A DNA stretch of 64,000 bases, from assembly GCF_003952465.1 (NCBI RefSeq), contig NZ_CP034448.1:496001-560000 (forward strand). Reading direction: 5' to 3'. Each line of letters starts with the position of its first letter. The first letter of the stretch is position 1. This DNA comes from Mesorhizobium sp. M1B.F.Ca.ET.045.04.1.1 (lineage in GTDB: Bacteria > Pseudomonadota > Alphaproteobacteria > Rhizobiales > Rhizobiaceae). The translations under genes and the position numbers were made by a program. Positions 37,181-45,939 of the stretch are shown here, piece after piece. Below the pieces are notes generated by a model. The model was not told where the DNA came from. It searched no databases and saw only the letters and a program-made list of their open reading frames with translations.

Positions 37181-38308
37181 ATGAGCATCATCAACAAGGC
37201 GGCCGCCATCGGCGGCGGCGTGATCGGCGCCGGCTGGGTGGCGCGCCTGCTCTTGAACGGCATCGACGTGTCGATCTTCGATCCGGACCCCGAGGCGTCG
37301 CGCAAGGTCAGCGAAGTGATGAAGGGCGCGCGGCGCGCCTACAAGCAGATGCTGCCCGGCGGCCTGCCCAGGGAAGGCAAGCTCACCTTCGCCAAGACGA
37401 TCGCCGAAGCGGTGGCTGACGCCGATTTCATCCAGGAGAGCGTGCCGGAGCGGCTCGACCTCAAGCACAAGGTGCTGGCCGAGATCGACCTGCATGCGCC
37501 GGCCAATGCCATCGTCGGCTCGTCGACCTCCGGCATCAAGCCGACCGACATGCAGGTGGCGATGAAGAAGCATCCGGAACGGCTGGTGGTCGGCCACCCA
37601 TTCAACCCGGTCTATCTCTTGCCGCTGGTCGAGATCGTCGGCGGCCAGCGGACTTTTCCGGAGGCGATCGAGGTCGCCAGGGAACTCTACGCCTCGATCG
37701 GCATGAAGCCGGTGGTGGTGCGCAAGGAGATCGAGGCCTTCGTCGGCGACCGCCTCTTGGAAGCGGCCTGGCGCGAGGCGCTGTGGCTGGTCAAGGACGG
37801 CATCTGCACCGTCGAGGAACTCGACGACATCATGCGTTACTCATTCGGCCTGCGCTGGGCGCAGATGGGCATGTTCCAGGTCTATCGCGTCGCCGGCGGC
37901 GAGGCCGGCATGCGCCACTTCATGGCGCAGTTCGGGCCCTGCCTGAAATGGCCGTGGACCAAGCTGATGGACGTGCCGGAGTTCAACGACGAGCTGGTCG
38001 ACCTGATCGCCACGCAATCGGACGAGCAGGCGAATGGCCTGTCGATCCGCGAGCTGGAAAAGATCCGCGACGACAATCTGGTCGCGATCATGGAAGCGCT
38101 GTCGAAGCAGAACAAGGGCAAGGGCTGGGGTGCCGGCGCGCTGCACAAGGATTATACGAAACAACTCGCCAAGCTGGCGGCGAAGCCGGCCACCAAGGCA
38201 ACGGAGAAGGTGAAGGCCGACAAGCCGGCGAAGAAGGCCGCCAAGCCGGCAAAAGCCGTGAAGCCTGCAAAAGCCGACAAGGCGAAGAAGAGCAAGAAGA
38301 AGGGCTGA
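37181..38308 (+). CDS. L-carnitine dehydrogenase (3-hydroxyacyl-CoA dehydrogenase family) with Lys/Ala/Pro-rich tail
   Basis: A 375-residue NAD-dependent dehydrogenase. The Rossmann motif is AAAIGGGVIGAGWVARLL; GHPFNPVYLLPLVEIVGG and the SFGLRWAQMG block are typical of L-carnitine dehydrogenases (CdhA). It oxidises L-carnitine to 3-dehydrocarnitine for the BKACE partner. Many alphaproteobacterial versions carry a fused thioesterase at the C-terminus; here there is instead a low-complexity basic tail from about residue 332 (repeats like KPAKKAAKPAKAVKPAKADK), resembling histone H1. The tail is in the same base composition as the rest of the gene and ends normally at a stop. Confidence 0.88.
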   Translation: MSIINKAAAIGGGVIGAGWVARLLLNGIDVSIFDPDPEASRKVSEVMKGARRAYKQMLPGGLPREGKLTFAKTIAEAVADADFIQESVPERLDLKHKVLAEIDLHAPANAIVGSSTSGIKPTDMQVAMKKHPERLVVGHPFNPVYLLPLVEIVGGQRTFPEAIEVARELYASIGMKPVVVRKEIEAFVGDRLLEAAWREALWLVKDGICTVEELDDIMRYSFGLRWAQMGMFQVYRVAGGEAGMRHFMAQFGPCLKWPWTKLMDVPEFNDELVDLIATQSDEQANGLSIRELEKIRDDNLVAIMEALSKQNKGKGWGAGALHKDYTKQLAKLAAKPATKATEKVKADKPAKKAAKPAKAVKPAKADKAKKSKKKG

Positions 38309-38312
38309 GGCG

Positions 38313-39482
38313 ATGCATTTCGGGCTTTCGGAAGAACAAAAGCTCATCGTCGAGACGACGCGTGCCTTCGTCGAGAACGAGCTTTACCCGCATGAGCGCG
38401 AGGTGGAGCGCACCGGCGAACTGCGCCGCGAGTTGATCGACGAACTGAAGGCCAAGGCGATCGCGGCCGGCCTTTACGCCGCCAACATGCCGGCCGACGT
38501 CGGCGGCGCCGGTCTCGATACGGTCAGCTGGCTGCTCTACGAGAAGGAGCTTGGCCGCGCTAACTATGCGCTGCACTGGACCTGCGTGGCGCGGCCCTCC
38601 AACATCCTGCTCGCCGGCACGCCGGAGCAGCGCGAGAAATATCTCTTCCCCTGCATCCGCGGCGAGAAATGGGACTGCCTGGCGATGACGGAGCCGGGCG
38701 CCGGCTCGGACCTGCGCGGCATGAAGGCGACCGCCGTGCAGGACGGTTCGGACTGGGTGCTCAACGGCACCAAGCATTTTATCTCCCATGCCGACCTTGC
38801 CGATTTCGCGATTTGTTTCATGGCTTCCGGCGAAGAGGATTCGCCGCGCGGCAAGCGCAAGAAGATCACCGCCTTCTTCGTCGACAAGGGCACCAAGGGT
38901 TTCACGGTGCGCGACGGCTACCGCAACGTCTCGCATCGCGGCTACACCAACTCGATCCTCGAGTTCGACGACTGCCGGCTGCCGGCGAGCCAAATCCTGG
39001 GCGAAGTGCACAAGGGCTTCGAGGTGGCGAATTCCTGGCTCGGCGCCACGCGCCTGCAGGTCGGCGCCACCTGCCTCGGCCGCGCCGAGCGCGCGCTTTC
39101 GCACGCCATCGAATATGCCGCGCAGCGCCAGCAGTTCGGCCAGCAGATCGGCAAGTTCCAGGGGGTGTCCTTCAAGCTCGCCGACATGGCGACGGAGCTG
39201 AAGGCCGCCGACCTGATGGTGTTCGAGGCCGGCTGGAAGTACGATCAGGGCACCGTCACCGATCAGGACATGGCGATGGCCAAGCTGAAGGCCACCGAGA
39301 TGCTGGCTTTCGTTGCCGACGAAGCGATCCAAATCCATGGCGGCATGGGGCTGATGGACGACCTGCCGCTGGAGCGCATCTGGCGCGACGCCCGCGTCGA
39401 GCGCATCTGGGAAGGCACTTCGGAGATTCAGCGACATATTATTTCGCGGGCGTTGCTGCGTCCGTTCGGGGTTAGAGCATGA
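38313..39482 (+). CDS. Acyl-CoA dehydrogenase, probable gamma-butyrobetainyl-CoA dehydrogenase
   Basis: A 389-residue FAD-linked acyl-CoA dehydrogenase with CLAMTEPGAGSDL (FAD/substrate loop) and RIWEGTSEIQRHIISRALL near the C-terminus. In this operon it most likely oxidises gamma-butyrobetainyl-CoA to crotonobetainyl-CoA. It starts four bases after the carnitine dehydrogenase stop. Its last two residues and stop codon lie inside a dispersed repeat (39475-39524). Confidence 0.85.
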   Translation: MHFGLSEEQKLIVETTRAFVENELYPHEREVERTGELRRELIDELKAKAIAAGLYAANMPADVGGAGLDTVSWLLYEKELGRANYALHWTCVARPSNILLAGTPEQREKYLFPCIRGEKWDCLAMTEPGAGSDLRGMKATAVQDGSDWVLNGTKHFISHADLADFAICFMASGEEDSPRGKRKKITAFFVDKGTKGFTVRDGYRNVSHRGYTNSILEFDDCRLPASQILGEVHKGFEVANSWLGATRLQVGATCLGRAERALSHAIEYAAQRQQFGQQIGKFQGVSFKLADMATELKAADLMVFEAGWKYDQGTVTDQDMAMAKLKATEMLAFVADEAIQIHGGMGLMDDLPLERIWRDARVERIWEGTSEIQRHIISRALLRPFGVRA

Positions 39483-39524
39483 TCGCCAAAAATCGGGATC
39501 CGGTTTTGGGAAAAGATCGCGCTC
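39475..39524. repeat. Short palindromic repeat, GAGCATGATC type, at the end of the acyl-CoA dehydrogenase gene
   Basis: Ends GAGCATGATC / GATCGCGCTC, inner CCAAAA / TTTTGG. Same family as 19896-19945. It overlaps the last codons and supplies the TGA of the dehydrogenase and fills the 52-base gap before the synthetase gene. Confidence 0.75.
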
Positions 39525-39534
39525 AAACGAAAAG

Positions 39535-41619
39535 ATGACCATGCATAAACTCGAACGTCTCCTGCGCCCGAAATCGATCGCCGTGTTCGGCGGTGCGCAG
39601 GCCGCCGCCGTCGTCGCGCAATCGATCAAGATGGGCTTTGCCGGCGAGATCTGGCCGGTGCATCCGACCAAGGACGAGGTCGCCGGCCGCAAGGCTTATC
39701 GCTCCGTCGCCGACCTTCCCGGGGCGCCGGACGCCGCTTTTGTCGGCGTCAACCGGCATCTCACCATCGAAGTCGTCAAGGCGCTGGCCGAGCGCGGCGC
39801 CGGCGGAGCCGTCTGCTTTGCCGCCGGTTTCCTCGAGACCGAGGCCTATGACGAGGATGGCGAGCGGCTGCAGGCGGAGCTCGTCGCCGCCGCCGGCGAG
39901 ATGCCGATCATCGGCCCGAACTGCTATGGCCTGATCAACTATGCTGACGGCGCGCTGCTTTGGCCCGACCAGCACGGCGGCATCAGGCTGGCCGACGGCG
40001 GCAAGGGCGCCGCCATCATCACACAGTCCTCCAACATCGCCATCAACATGACGATGCAGAAGCGCGGCCTGCCGATCGCCTTCCTGATGACGGCCGGCAA
40101 CCAGGCGCAGACCGGCCTTTCGGAAATGGCACTCGGCCTGATCGAGGACGAGCGCGTCACCTCGCTCGGTCTGCACATCGAGGCGTTCGACTCGGTAGCC
40201 GGCTTCGAGAGGTTGGCCGCCCGAGCCCGCGAGCTGAAGAAGCCGATCATCGCCATGAAGGTCGGCCGCTCCGAACAGGCGCGGCAGGCGACTGTCTCGC
40301 ATACCGCCTCGCTTGCCGGCTCAGACGCCGCCTCCGGCGCCTTCCTGAAGCGGCTCGGCATCGCGCGCGTCGATTCGATTCCGGCCTTCATCGAGGCGCT
40401 GAAGCTCTTGCACATCACCGGACCGCTGCCCGGCTACAAACTCTCATCGATGAGCTGCTCGGGCGGCGAAGCCTCCGTCATGGCCGACAGCGCGGAAGGC
40501 CGTTGGGTGCATTTCCCGACGCTGAGCGCCGAGCATCGCGCCCATGTCAAATCGACGCTCGGGCCCCTGGTCGCGGTCGCCAATCCGCTCGACTACCACA
40601 CCTTCATCTGGAACAACGAGCCGGCGATGACGGCCACCTTCACCGCCATGGTGTCGGGCGGCTTCGACCTCAACATGCTGGTGCTCGACTTCCCGCGCCC
40701 CGACCGCTGCTCGGACACCGATTGGTGGGCGACGCTGCGCGCTTTCGAGGCGGCGCTGAAGACCAACAGGGCGCAAGGCGCGATCGTGTCGTCGCTGCCC
40801 GAGAACCTGCCGGAGGAATACACCGCCGGGCTGATGGCGCGCGGCATGGTGCCACTGTTCGGCATTTCGGAAGCCATGGACGCCGCCCAGGCGGCGGCCT
40901 TCATCGGCTGGGCCTGGCGCGAGCCCGCGGCGCAGCCGGTCGACACCACGGCGGCTGGCGCGACCGATGGCGACCATGTCACACCCGACGAGGCCGAGGC
41001 CAAGGACAGGCTGATCAAGGCCGGCCTGCCGGTGCCGACAGGCGAGCGCGCTTCCAACGCGGTCGAGGCGGTGATCTCGTCGATGGCGCTCGGCTTCCCG
41101 GTGGCACTGAAGGCGCTGGGCGTGACGCACAAGTCGGAAGTCGGCGCGGTGCGGCTGAACCTCAAGGACGCCGAATCCGTCAGCAACGCGGCGCATGACC
41201 TGCTGCCGCTCGGCACCGGCCTCTATGCCGAGCGCATGGTACGCGACGGCGTCGCCGAGCTGATCGTCGGCTTCACCCGCGATCCTATGTTCGGCGCCGT
41301 GATGACGCTCGGCACCGGCGGCGTGCTGGTCGAGCTGTTGCGCGACAGCGTGACGCTCATGCTGCCGGCGACGCGCGACGACATCGAGGCGGCATTGCGT
41401 GGATTGAGGCTCTATCCGCTGCTCGAAGGCTATCGCGGCCGGCCGAAGGCCGACGTCGCGGCCGCCATCGACGCCATCGCCGGCATTGCCGACTTCGTCC
41501 AGAAGAATGAAGGCGAGATCGAGGAGCTGGACATCAACCCGCTGATCGTCTGCGCCGAAGGCAAGGGCGCGTGGATCGCCGACACCCTGCTGGTGCTTGG
41601 AGAAAAGAAGAATGGCTGA
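39535..41619 (+). CDS. ADP-forming acyl-CoA synthetase, probable gamma-butyrobetaine/carnitine-CoA ligase
   Basis: A 694-residue fusion of the alpha and beta modules of NDP-forming acyl-CoA synthetases. An N-terminal CoA-binding Rossmann domain (FGGAQAAAVVAQS, to about residue 130), a ligase domain with phosphorylated His256 in VSHTASLAGSD, and a C-terminal ATP-grasp domain (about residues 480-690, ending LDINPLIVCAEGKG). In this operon it should make the CoA ester of gamma-butyrobetaine or carnitine, the role of CaiC in Escherichia coli (which is AMP-forming and unrelated in sequence). The last 8 bases overlap caiD. Confidence 0.85.
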   Translation: MTMHKLERLLRPKSIAVFGGAQAAAVVAQSIKMGFAGEIWPVHPTKDEVAGRKAYRSVADLPGAPDAAFVGVNRHLTIEVVKALAERGAGGAVCFAAGFLETEAYDEDGERLQAELVAAAGEMPIIGPNCYGLINYADGALLWPDQHGGIRLADGGKGAAIITQSSNIAINMTMQKRGLPIAFLMTAGNQAQTGLSEMALGLIEDERVTSLGLHIEAFDSVAGFERLAARARELKKPIIAMKVGRSEQARQATVSHTASLAGSDAASGAFLKRLGIARVDSIPAFIEALKLLHITGPLPGYKLSSMSCSGGEASVMADSAEGRWVHFPTLSAEHRAHVKSTLGPLVAVANPLDYHTFIWNNEPAMTATFTAMVSGGFDLNMLVLDFPRPDRCSDTDWWATLRAFEAALKTNRAQGAIVSSLPENLPEEYTAGLMARGMVPLFGISEAMDAAQAAAFIGWAWREPAAQPVDTTAAGATDGDHVTPDEAEAKDRLIKAGLPVPTGERASNAVEAVISSMALGFPVALKALGVTHKSEVGAVRLNLKDAESVSNAAHDLLPLGTGLYAERMVRDGVAELIVGFTRDPMFGAVMTLGTGGVLVELLRDSVTLMLPATRDDIEAALRGLRLYPLLEGYRGRPKADVAAAIDAIAGIADFVQKNEGEIEELDINPLIVCAEGKGAWIADTLLVLGEKKNG

Positions 41620-42394
41620 CGTCATAACCACCCGCCGCGAAGGCACCATCCTGGAAGTCGCGCTCGACCGGCCGAAAGCCAACGCCATCGACTTGAAGAC
41701 CTCGCGGCTGATGGGCGAGACGTTCAAGGCGTTCCGCGACGACCCCGCCTTGCGCGTCGCCATCGTCAAGACCGCCGGCGACAAGTTCTTCAGCGCCGGC
41801 TGGGACTTGAAGGCGGCAGCGGCGGGCGACGCGGTCGACGGCGACTACGGCGTCGGCGGCTTCGCCGGGCTGCAGGAACTGCGCGACTTGAACAAGCCGG
41901 TGATCGCCTGCGTCAACGGCATGGCGGTGGGCGGCGGCTTCGAGCTGGCGCTGTCCTGCGATCTCATCTACGCCTCCGACCATTCCTCCTTCGCGCTGCC
42001 CGAGATCCGTGCCGGCACGCTGGCCGACGCAGCCACCATCAAGCTGCCCAAGCGCATCCCCTATCATGTCGCCATGGACCTTCTGCTCACCGGCCGCTGG
42101 ATGGATGTGGCGGAAGCGCATCGCTGGGGCCTGGTCAACGAGGTGCTGCCCAAGGAGAAGCTCGAGGACCGCGTCTGGGAGATCGCCAGGCTGCTGGCCA
42201 GCGGCCCGCCGCTGGTCTTCGCGGCGATCAAGGAGACGGCGCGCGTGGCGGAAGCGCTGACCTTCCAGGACGCGATGAACAAGGTGACCCGCCGCCAGCT
42301 GCCGACGGTCGATATCCTCTATGGCTCGGAGGACAATCTGGAAGGGTTCCGGGCGTTCGCCGAAAAGCGCGAGCCGGTGTGGAAGGGGAAGTAG
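41612..42394 (+). CDS. caiD: Crotonobetainyl-CoA hydratase (CaiD)
   Basis: A 260-residue crotonase-family protein very close to Escherichia coli CaiD. Shared landmarks include LDRPKANAIDLKTS, FFSAGWDLKAAA, GGFAGLQELRDLNKPVIACV, GGGFELAL and the C-terminal EDNLEGFRAFAEKREPVWKG. It hydrates crotonobetainyl-CoA to L-carnitinyl-CoA. The start at 41612 overlaps the synthetase stop by eight bases; an in-frame TTG at 41597 is less likely. Last gene of the operon. Confidence 0.9.
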   Translation: MADVITTRREGTILEVALDRPKANAIDLKTSRLMGETFKAFRDDPALRVAIVKTAGDKFFSAGWDLKAAAAGDAVDGDYGVGGFAGLQELRDLNKPVIACVNGMAVGGGFELALSCDLIYASDHSSFALPEIRAGTLADAATIKLPKRIPYHVAMDLLLTGRWMDVAEAHRWGLVNEVLPKEKLEDRVWEIARLLASGPPLVFAAIKETARVAEALTFQDAMNKVTRRQLPTVDILYGSEDNLEGFRAFAEKREPVWKGK

Positions 42395-42418
42395 TCTCAC
42401 AGACGATGGCGTTCCTTC

Positions 42419-42617
42419 GCACCCCCCTCTGCCCTGCCCGTCCTTCGCAGCAGCTGCGCTGCAGCTACGGAGGGTGGACCGGGCATCTCCCCCGCAAGGG
42501 AGATCGGATGTCGCCGTCGCTTTCGCCAATCGCCGACGTTGAAGGAGAAGTGCCGTCGACGAAACTGCCAATCTCCCCCCTTGCGGGGGAGATGGCCGGC
42601 AGGCCAGAGGGGGGTGC
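42419..42617. repeat. Intergenic palindromic repeat (CTCCCC type), copy 5, with a nested insert
   Basis: 199 bases with perfect ends GCACCCCCCTCTG / CAGAGGGGGGTGC. The left arm is interrupted after CTGCCC by about 40 bases (CGTCCTTCGCAGCAGCTGCG to CTACGGAGGGTGGAC), themselves a hairpin with CCTTCGCAGCAGCTG-like arms, before the arm resumes at CGGGCATCTCCCCC. Confidence 0.8.
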
Positions 42618-42650
42618 CCAGGCTCGACCTCCAAAGTCGGTCCAAATACT

Positions 42651-43592
42651 ATGACCGACTACAGAAAATTGATCGACGCCGAGACCTGGGCCTTCATCGA
42701 CAAGACCAATTCCTATTGTCCGCCTGACACGATCGACTACACGATCGCCGAGCAACGGGCGATCTACGACCGGATGTGCCGGGAATTCTTCGCCGGCTAT
42801 CCGCAAGGCGTAACGACGGAAACGACGGCAATAGCCACGCCGACCAACAGCATCCCGATCCGCATCTACCGCAACACGGAACCGAACGGAGCCGCCATGG
42901 TGCTTTATGTCCATGGCGGCGGCTTCATCCTTGGCGGGCTGGACAGCCATGACGATGTCTGCGCCGAGCTTTGCGCCCGCACCGGCTATGACGTTACCTC
43001 GGTCGACTACCGGCTGGCGCCGGAGCATCTGCATCCGGCCGCCTTCGATGACGTCATGGACGCGTTCGAATGGGCGGCCAGGACCTACGACTGCCCGGTC
43101 GTGCTTTGCGGCGACAGCGCCGGCGGCAATCTCTGCGCCGCGGTTGCTCATGCCACGCGCGGCCACAAGAAAAAGCCGATCGGCCAGGTGCTGATCTATG
43201 CGGGCCTTTTCGGCGATCGTTCGAAGGGCTCCTATGTGACGCATGCCGAGGCGCCGATGCTGACGGCGCGCGATATCGAGTTCTACAAGCATATCCGTAC
43301 CGGCGGCGTGGACCAGACCGGCGATATCACACTCTACCCACTCGCCGATGCCGATTTCGCCTACCTGCCGCCCACAGTGCTGATCACCGCGCAATGCGAT
43401 CCGCTATCCTCCGACGGCGAGGCCTATCGTGACCACGTCGTCGCGGCCGGCGGGAGAGCCTGGTGGTTCGAGGAGCCGGGGCTGGTGCATGGCTATCTGA
43501 GGGCGAGGCACACGGTCGGCCGGGCGCGATCGAGCTTCACCCGCATCGTCGAGGCGGTATCCGTGCTCGGCAAGGGCGAGTGGATCTGGTGA
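42651..43592 (+). CDS. Alpha/beta hydrolase, HSL/acetyl-esterase family
   Basis: A 313-residue esterase of the hormone-sensitive-lipase group. HGGGFILGG forms the oxyanion hole, GDSAGGN carries the catalytic Ser (about residue 156), the acid is near AQCDPLSSDG and the base His in PGLVHGYLRA. No signal peptide. It follows the carnitine cluster in the same direction but is separated by a long palindromic repeat, so a functional link is not assured. Substrates are usually short-chain esters. Confidence 0.87.
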   Translation: MTDYRKLIDAETWAFIDKTNSYCPPDTIDYTIAEQRAIYDRMCREFFAGYPQGVTTETTAIATPTNSIPIRIYRNTEPNGAAMVLYVHGGGFILGGLDSHDDVCAELCARTGYDVTSVDYRLAPEHLHPAAFDDVMDAFEWAARTYDCPVVLCGDSAGGNLCAAVAHATRGHKKKPIGQVLIYAGLFGDRSKGSYVTHAEAPMLTARDIEFYKHIRTGGVDQTGDITLYPLADADFAYLPPTVLITAQCDPLSSDGEAYRDHVVAAGGRAWWFEEPGLVHGYLRARHTVGRARSSFTRIVEAVSVLGKGEWIW

Positions 43593-43959
43593 TCCTCCCA
43601 GGCGGCCAGGACAGCTCCTCCCCGAAACATCTCCCGCTTTGAACCTTTCCGCGTCAGCCCGCGACTGACGACCAGGCACCGCATGGTGCGGGCGGAAAGG
43701 AGGCCCCTCTATGACCCGAAACCCAGAGGCTCCGCGGTCTCCGGGAGCAACACGAGCTCAACGCGACCACCGTCTCCGGGACGAGGTCGATGCGCTGGGC
43801 TTTCGGCTGATTCCGTTGACCCTGCCAGGCAGCCGGCGTATCGTCATCAAGCGGAAAATAGACAATTCTATCAAGGACGAACGAGCCGGAACGCCGCGCC
43901 TTAGCCTGATTTGCGCGGCGACCACGGAGGGTTCTTCCGACGGCTTCGGGGGGAGTTCA
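43593..43959. other. Leader region / possible N-terminal extension of the propeller protein
   Basis: 367 bases before the secreted pair. From an ATG at 43711, with its own good Shine-Dalgarno (AAAGGAGG, about seven bases upstream), an 83-codon frame runs without a stop into the gene starting at 43960. The extension is Arg-rich, without known domain and before the signal peptide, so I consider it untranslated or a separate leader, but it remains possible that it is real. Confidence 0.4.
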
Positions 43960-45939
43960 ATGTCTTGCGACCGCGGCTCGTTCGTGACTTCTCGCGCCGG
44001 CGGTTTGCGGCGTGCAATAACGACAACCGGTGGAATTCTTGCCCTGGCGTTGTCCGCTGGCCTTTGGCTCGGCGGCGCGTCACAGGCCCAGGAAACCCGG
44101 ATCATCTATCCCGGCTCGATGGCTGTGACCGGCTTCCCCGGCACTGTCATCCCCGATTTCGAGCAAGGTTTACCGCCCGGCGTCGATCCGGTCGACGAAA
44201 CCTTCATCGACACATCGCAGGCCTCGTTGCGGATTTTCGACGTCTCGCGTCTCGGCGGCCCGGCCTCCGGCCAGCTCGTCTACACGCCGCCGCCTTTCGA
44301 GGTGACGGCCGGCCAGATCGGCGAGGTGTTCGGCCTTACCTATGACGACGGCGTGCGCGATGGCGTGCCGTCGGGCATCCCCAACCTCTATGCGGCGGCG
44401 ACCTCGCTGCATGGCATCGAGATCGTCACGCCGGATGCCGACGATGACGGCCGCCCCGAGCGGCAGCGCCGCGGCACCGCCAGTGCGACCTTCATGGACG
44501 GCCAGTTCGGCATCGAGAACGGCGGCGGTCCAGGCACGATCTGGAAGGTCGACGGCATCACCGGCGCGGTCTCGAAATTCGCCGACATCGACACCAACAG
44601 CGGGCCCGGCATCGCCAATCTCGCCTTCGATCCCATCCACCGAGAGTTCTTCGCCTCCGATCTCGATACCGGCCTGATCCACCGCATGGACCCCGACGGC
44701 AATCTGATCGACAGCTTCGACCATGGCGTCGCCCGACGTCCGGCACATGGCCTTGCGCCGGTCGCCGATGACGGCGCCGTGATGGACATCCATGCCGCCG
44801 CTTTCGACAGCCAAGACCCGAAGACCTGGGGCTATACCCAGGACGAGCGCCGCGTCTGGGCGATCTCCTATCATGGCGGCCGGCTCTACTATTCCGTCGG
44901 CGAGAAGGCGGAGATCTGGTCGGTCGGCATTGCGAGCGACGGAAGCTTTGCCGGCGATCCGCGCTGGGAGCTGACGGTCAAGGCCGACCAGGACTATGCC
45001 GTCACCGATATCGCCTTCGACAACAAGGGCTTCCTGTATCTCGCCCAGCGCGGCCCGATCGAGAACCGCTATGACTACAGCGGCTTCGCCTCATCCGGCA
45101 AAGGCGAGGTCATCCGCTACCAGCGCGAGGACCCGGACGATCCGGCGACCGAATCGGTCTGGGTGGAAGTGCCGCAGGAATACGCGATCGGCTTCCCGCA
45201 GGGCAACCGCCAGTCGGCCGGCGGCGTCGACCTGCAATACCGCTACGATGCCGAGGGCAATCTGGACACCAGCGTTTGCACCGACACTGTCGTCAACACC
45301 GGCGACAAATTGCGCGACAATCCGGAGCTTGCCGAGCGGCTCGCCGCCGGCGGCCCGCTTGCCGTGCATGGCGTGCAGCTCACGCCGAGCGCGCTGGTCA
45401 AGCCGGCCAACGTGCCGCCCTTCGGCTCATGGTTCGTCGACTTCGACGGCTATTTCGAAGACCCGGACGTCGAAGGCCATGTCGGCGACGTCAGGGTCTG
45501 GCGCCCTTGCGAAGGCCGTGCCGGCTATTATGAGGACATCCCCGGCGGCGGCTACCTGCCTCCCTTCTATCCGCCTGATTTCCCGCCGCCCGGCAACCTG
45601 CCGCCCTGCATCGATGTCGAGGACGTCCAGTATTTCTGCACGCCTCGCGGGCTTCAGGCCGATCTCTATCTCAAAGACCCGGCCGGCTTCGGCGGCGATT
45701 CGATCAAGGCTCTGTCCAAGACGCCGGGCGTCGGGGTGACCTCACCCATATCGCACGCGCCGGGCAAGCCCTACACGATCGACATCACCGGCCATAATCC
45801 GGGCGAAACCGTCAATGTCGGGCTCTGCTTCTACCGGAAGTCCGACCGGGACAAGGGCGGTTACTATCCTTGCTGCAAGATGACGCTGCCGCTCAGAACG
45901 CCGGCCGTCAGCTGCGAAGCGCCGAGGAGGGGCAGATGA
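43960..45939 (+). CDS. Large secreted protein, beta-propeller-like, with C-terminal Cys-rich domain
   Basis: A 659-residue secreted protein. After a basic stretch there is a signal peptide (about residues 24-47, ending SQA). The middle resembles an NHL/SMP-type beta-propeller, with blade-like segments such as GPGIANLAFDPIHREFFASD and AVTDIAFDNKGFLYLAQRG. Residues 550-652 form a ~100-residue domain with Cys at both ends and a CC pair, shared with the next protein (see findings). The start at 43960 has GGGGGGAG and opens into the signal peptide; an ATG at 43711 is in frame (see leader entry). Its stop overlaps the next start (ATGA). Probably a surface or extracellular protein; function unknown. 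Confidence 0.72.
   Translation: MSCDRGSFVTSRAGGLRRAITTTGGILALALSAGLWLGGASQAQETRIIYPGSMAVTGFPGTVIPDFEQGLPPGVDPVDETFIDTSQASLRIFDVSRLGGPASGQLVYTPPPFEVTAGQIGEVFGLTYDDGVRDGVPSGIPNLYAAATSLHGIEIVTPDADDDGRPERQRRGTASATFMDGQFGIENGGGPGTIWKVDGITGAVSKFADIDTNSGPGIANLAFDPIHREFFASDLDTGLIHRMDPDGNLIDSFDHGVARRPAHGLAPVADDGAVMDIHAAAFDSQDPKTWGYTQDERRVWAISYHGGRLYYSVGEKAEIWSVGIASDGSFAGDPRWELTVKADQDYAVTDIAFDNKGFLYLAQRGPIENRYDYSGFASSGKGEVIRYQREDPDDPATESVWVEVPQEYAIGFPQGNRQSAGGVDLQYRYDAEGNLDTSVCTDTVVNTGDKLRDNPELAERLAAGGPLAVHGVQLTPSALVKPANVPPFGSWFVDFDGYFEDPDVEGHVGDVRVWRPCEGRAGYYEDIPGGGYLPPFYPPDFPPPGNLPPCIDVEDVQYFCTPRGLQADLYLKDPAGFGGDSIKALSKTPGVGVTSPISHAPGKPYTIDITGHNPGETVNVGLCFYRKSDRDKGGYYPCCKMTLPLRTPAVSCEAPRRGR

Noticed and set aside
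43683..43710. Possible attachment site or integron-like end near the secreted pair
   Set aside because: No flanking direct repeat, integrase gene or tRNA is present.
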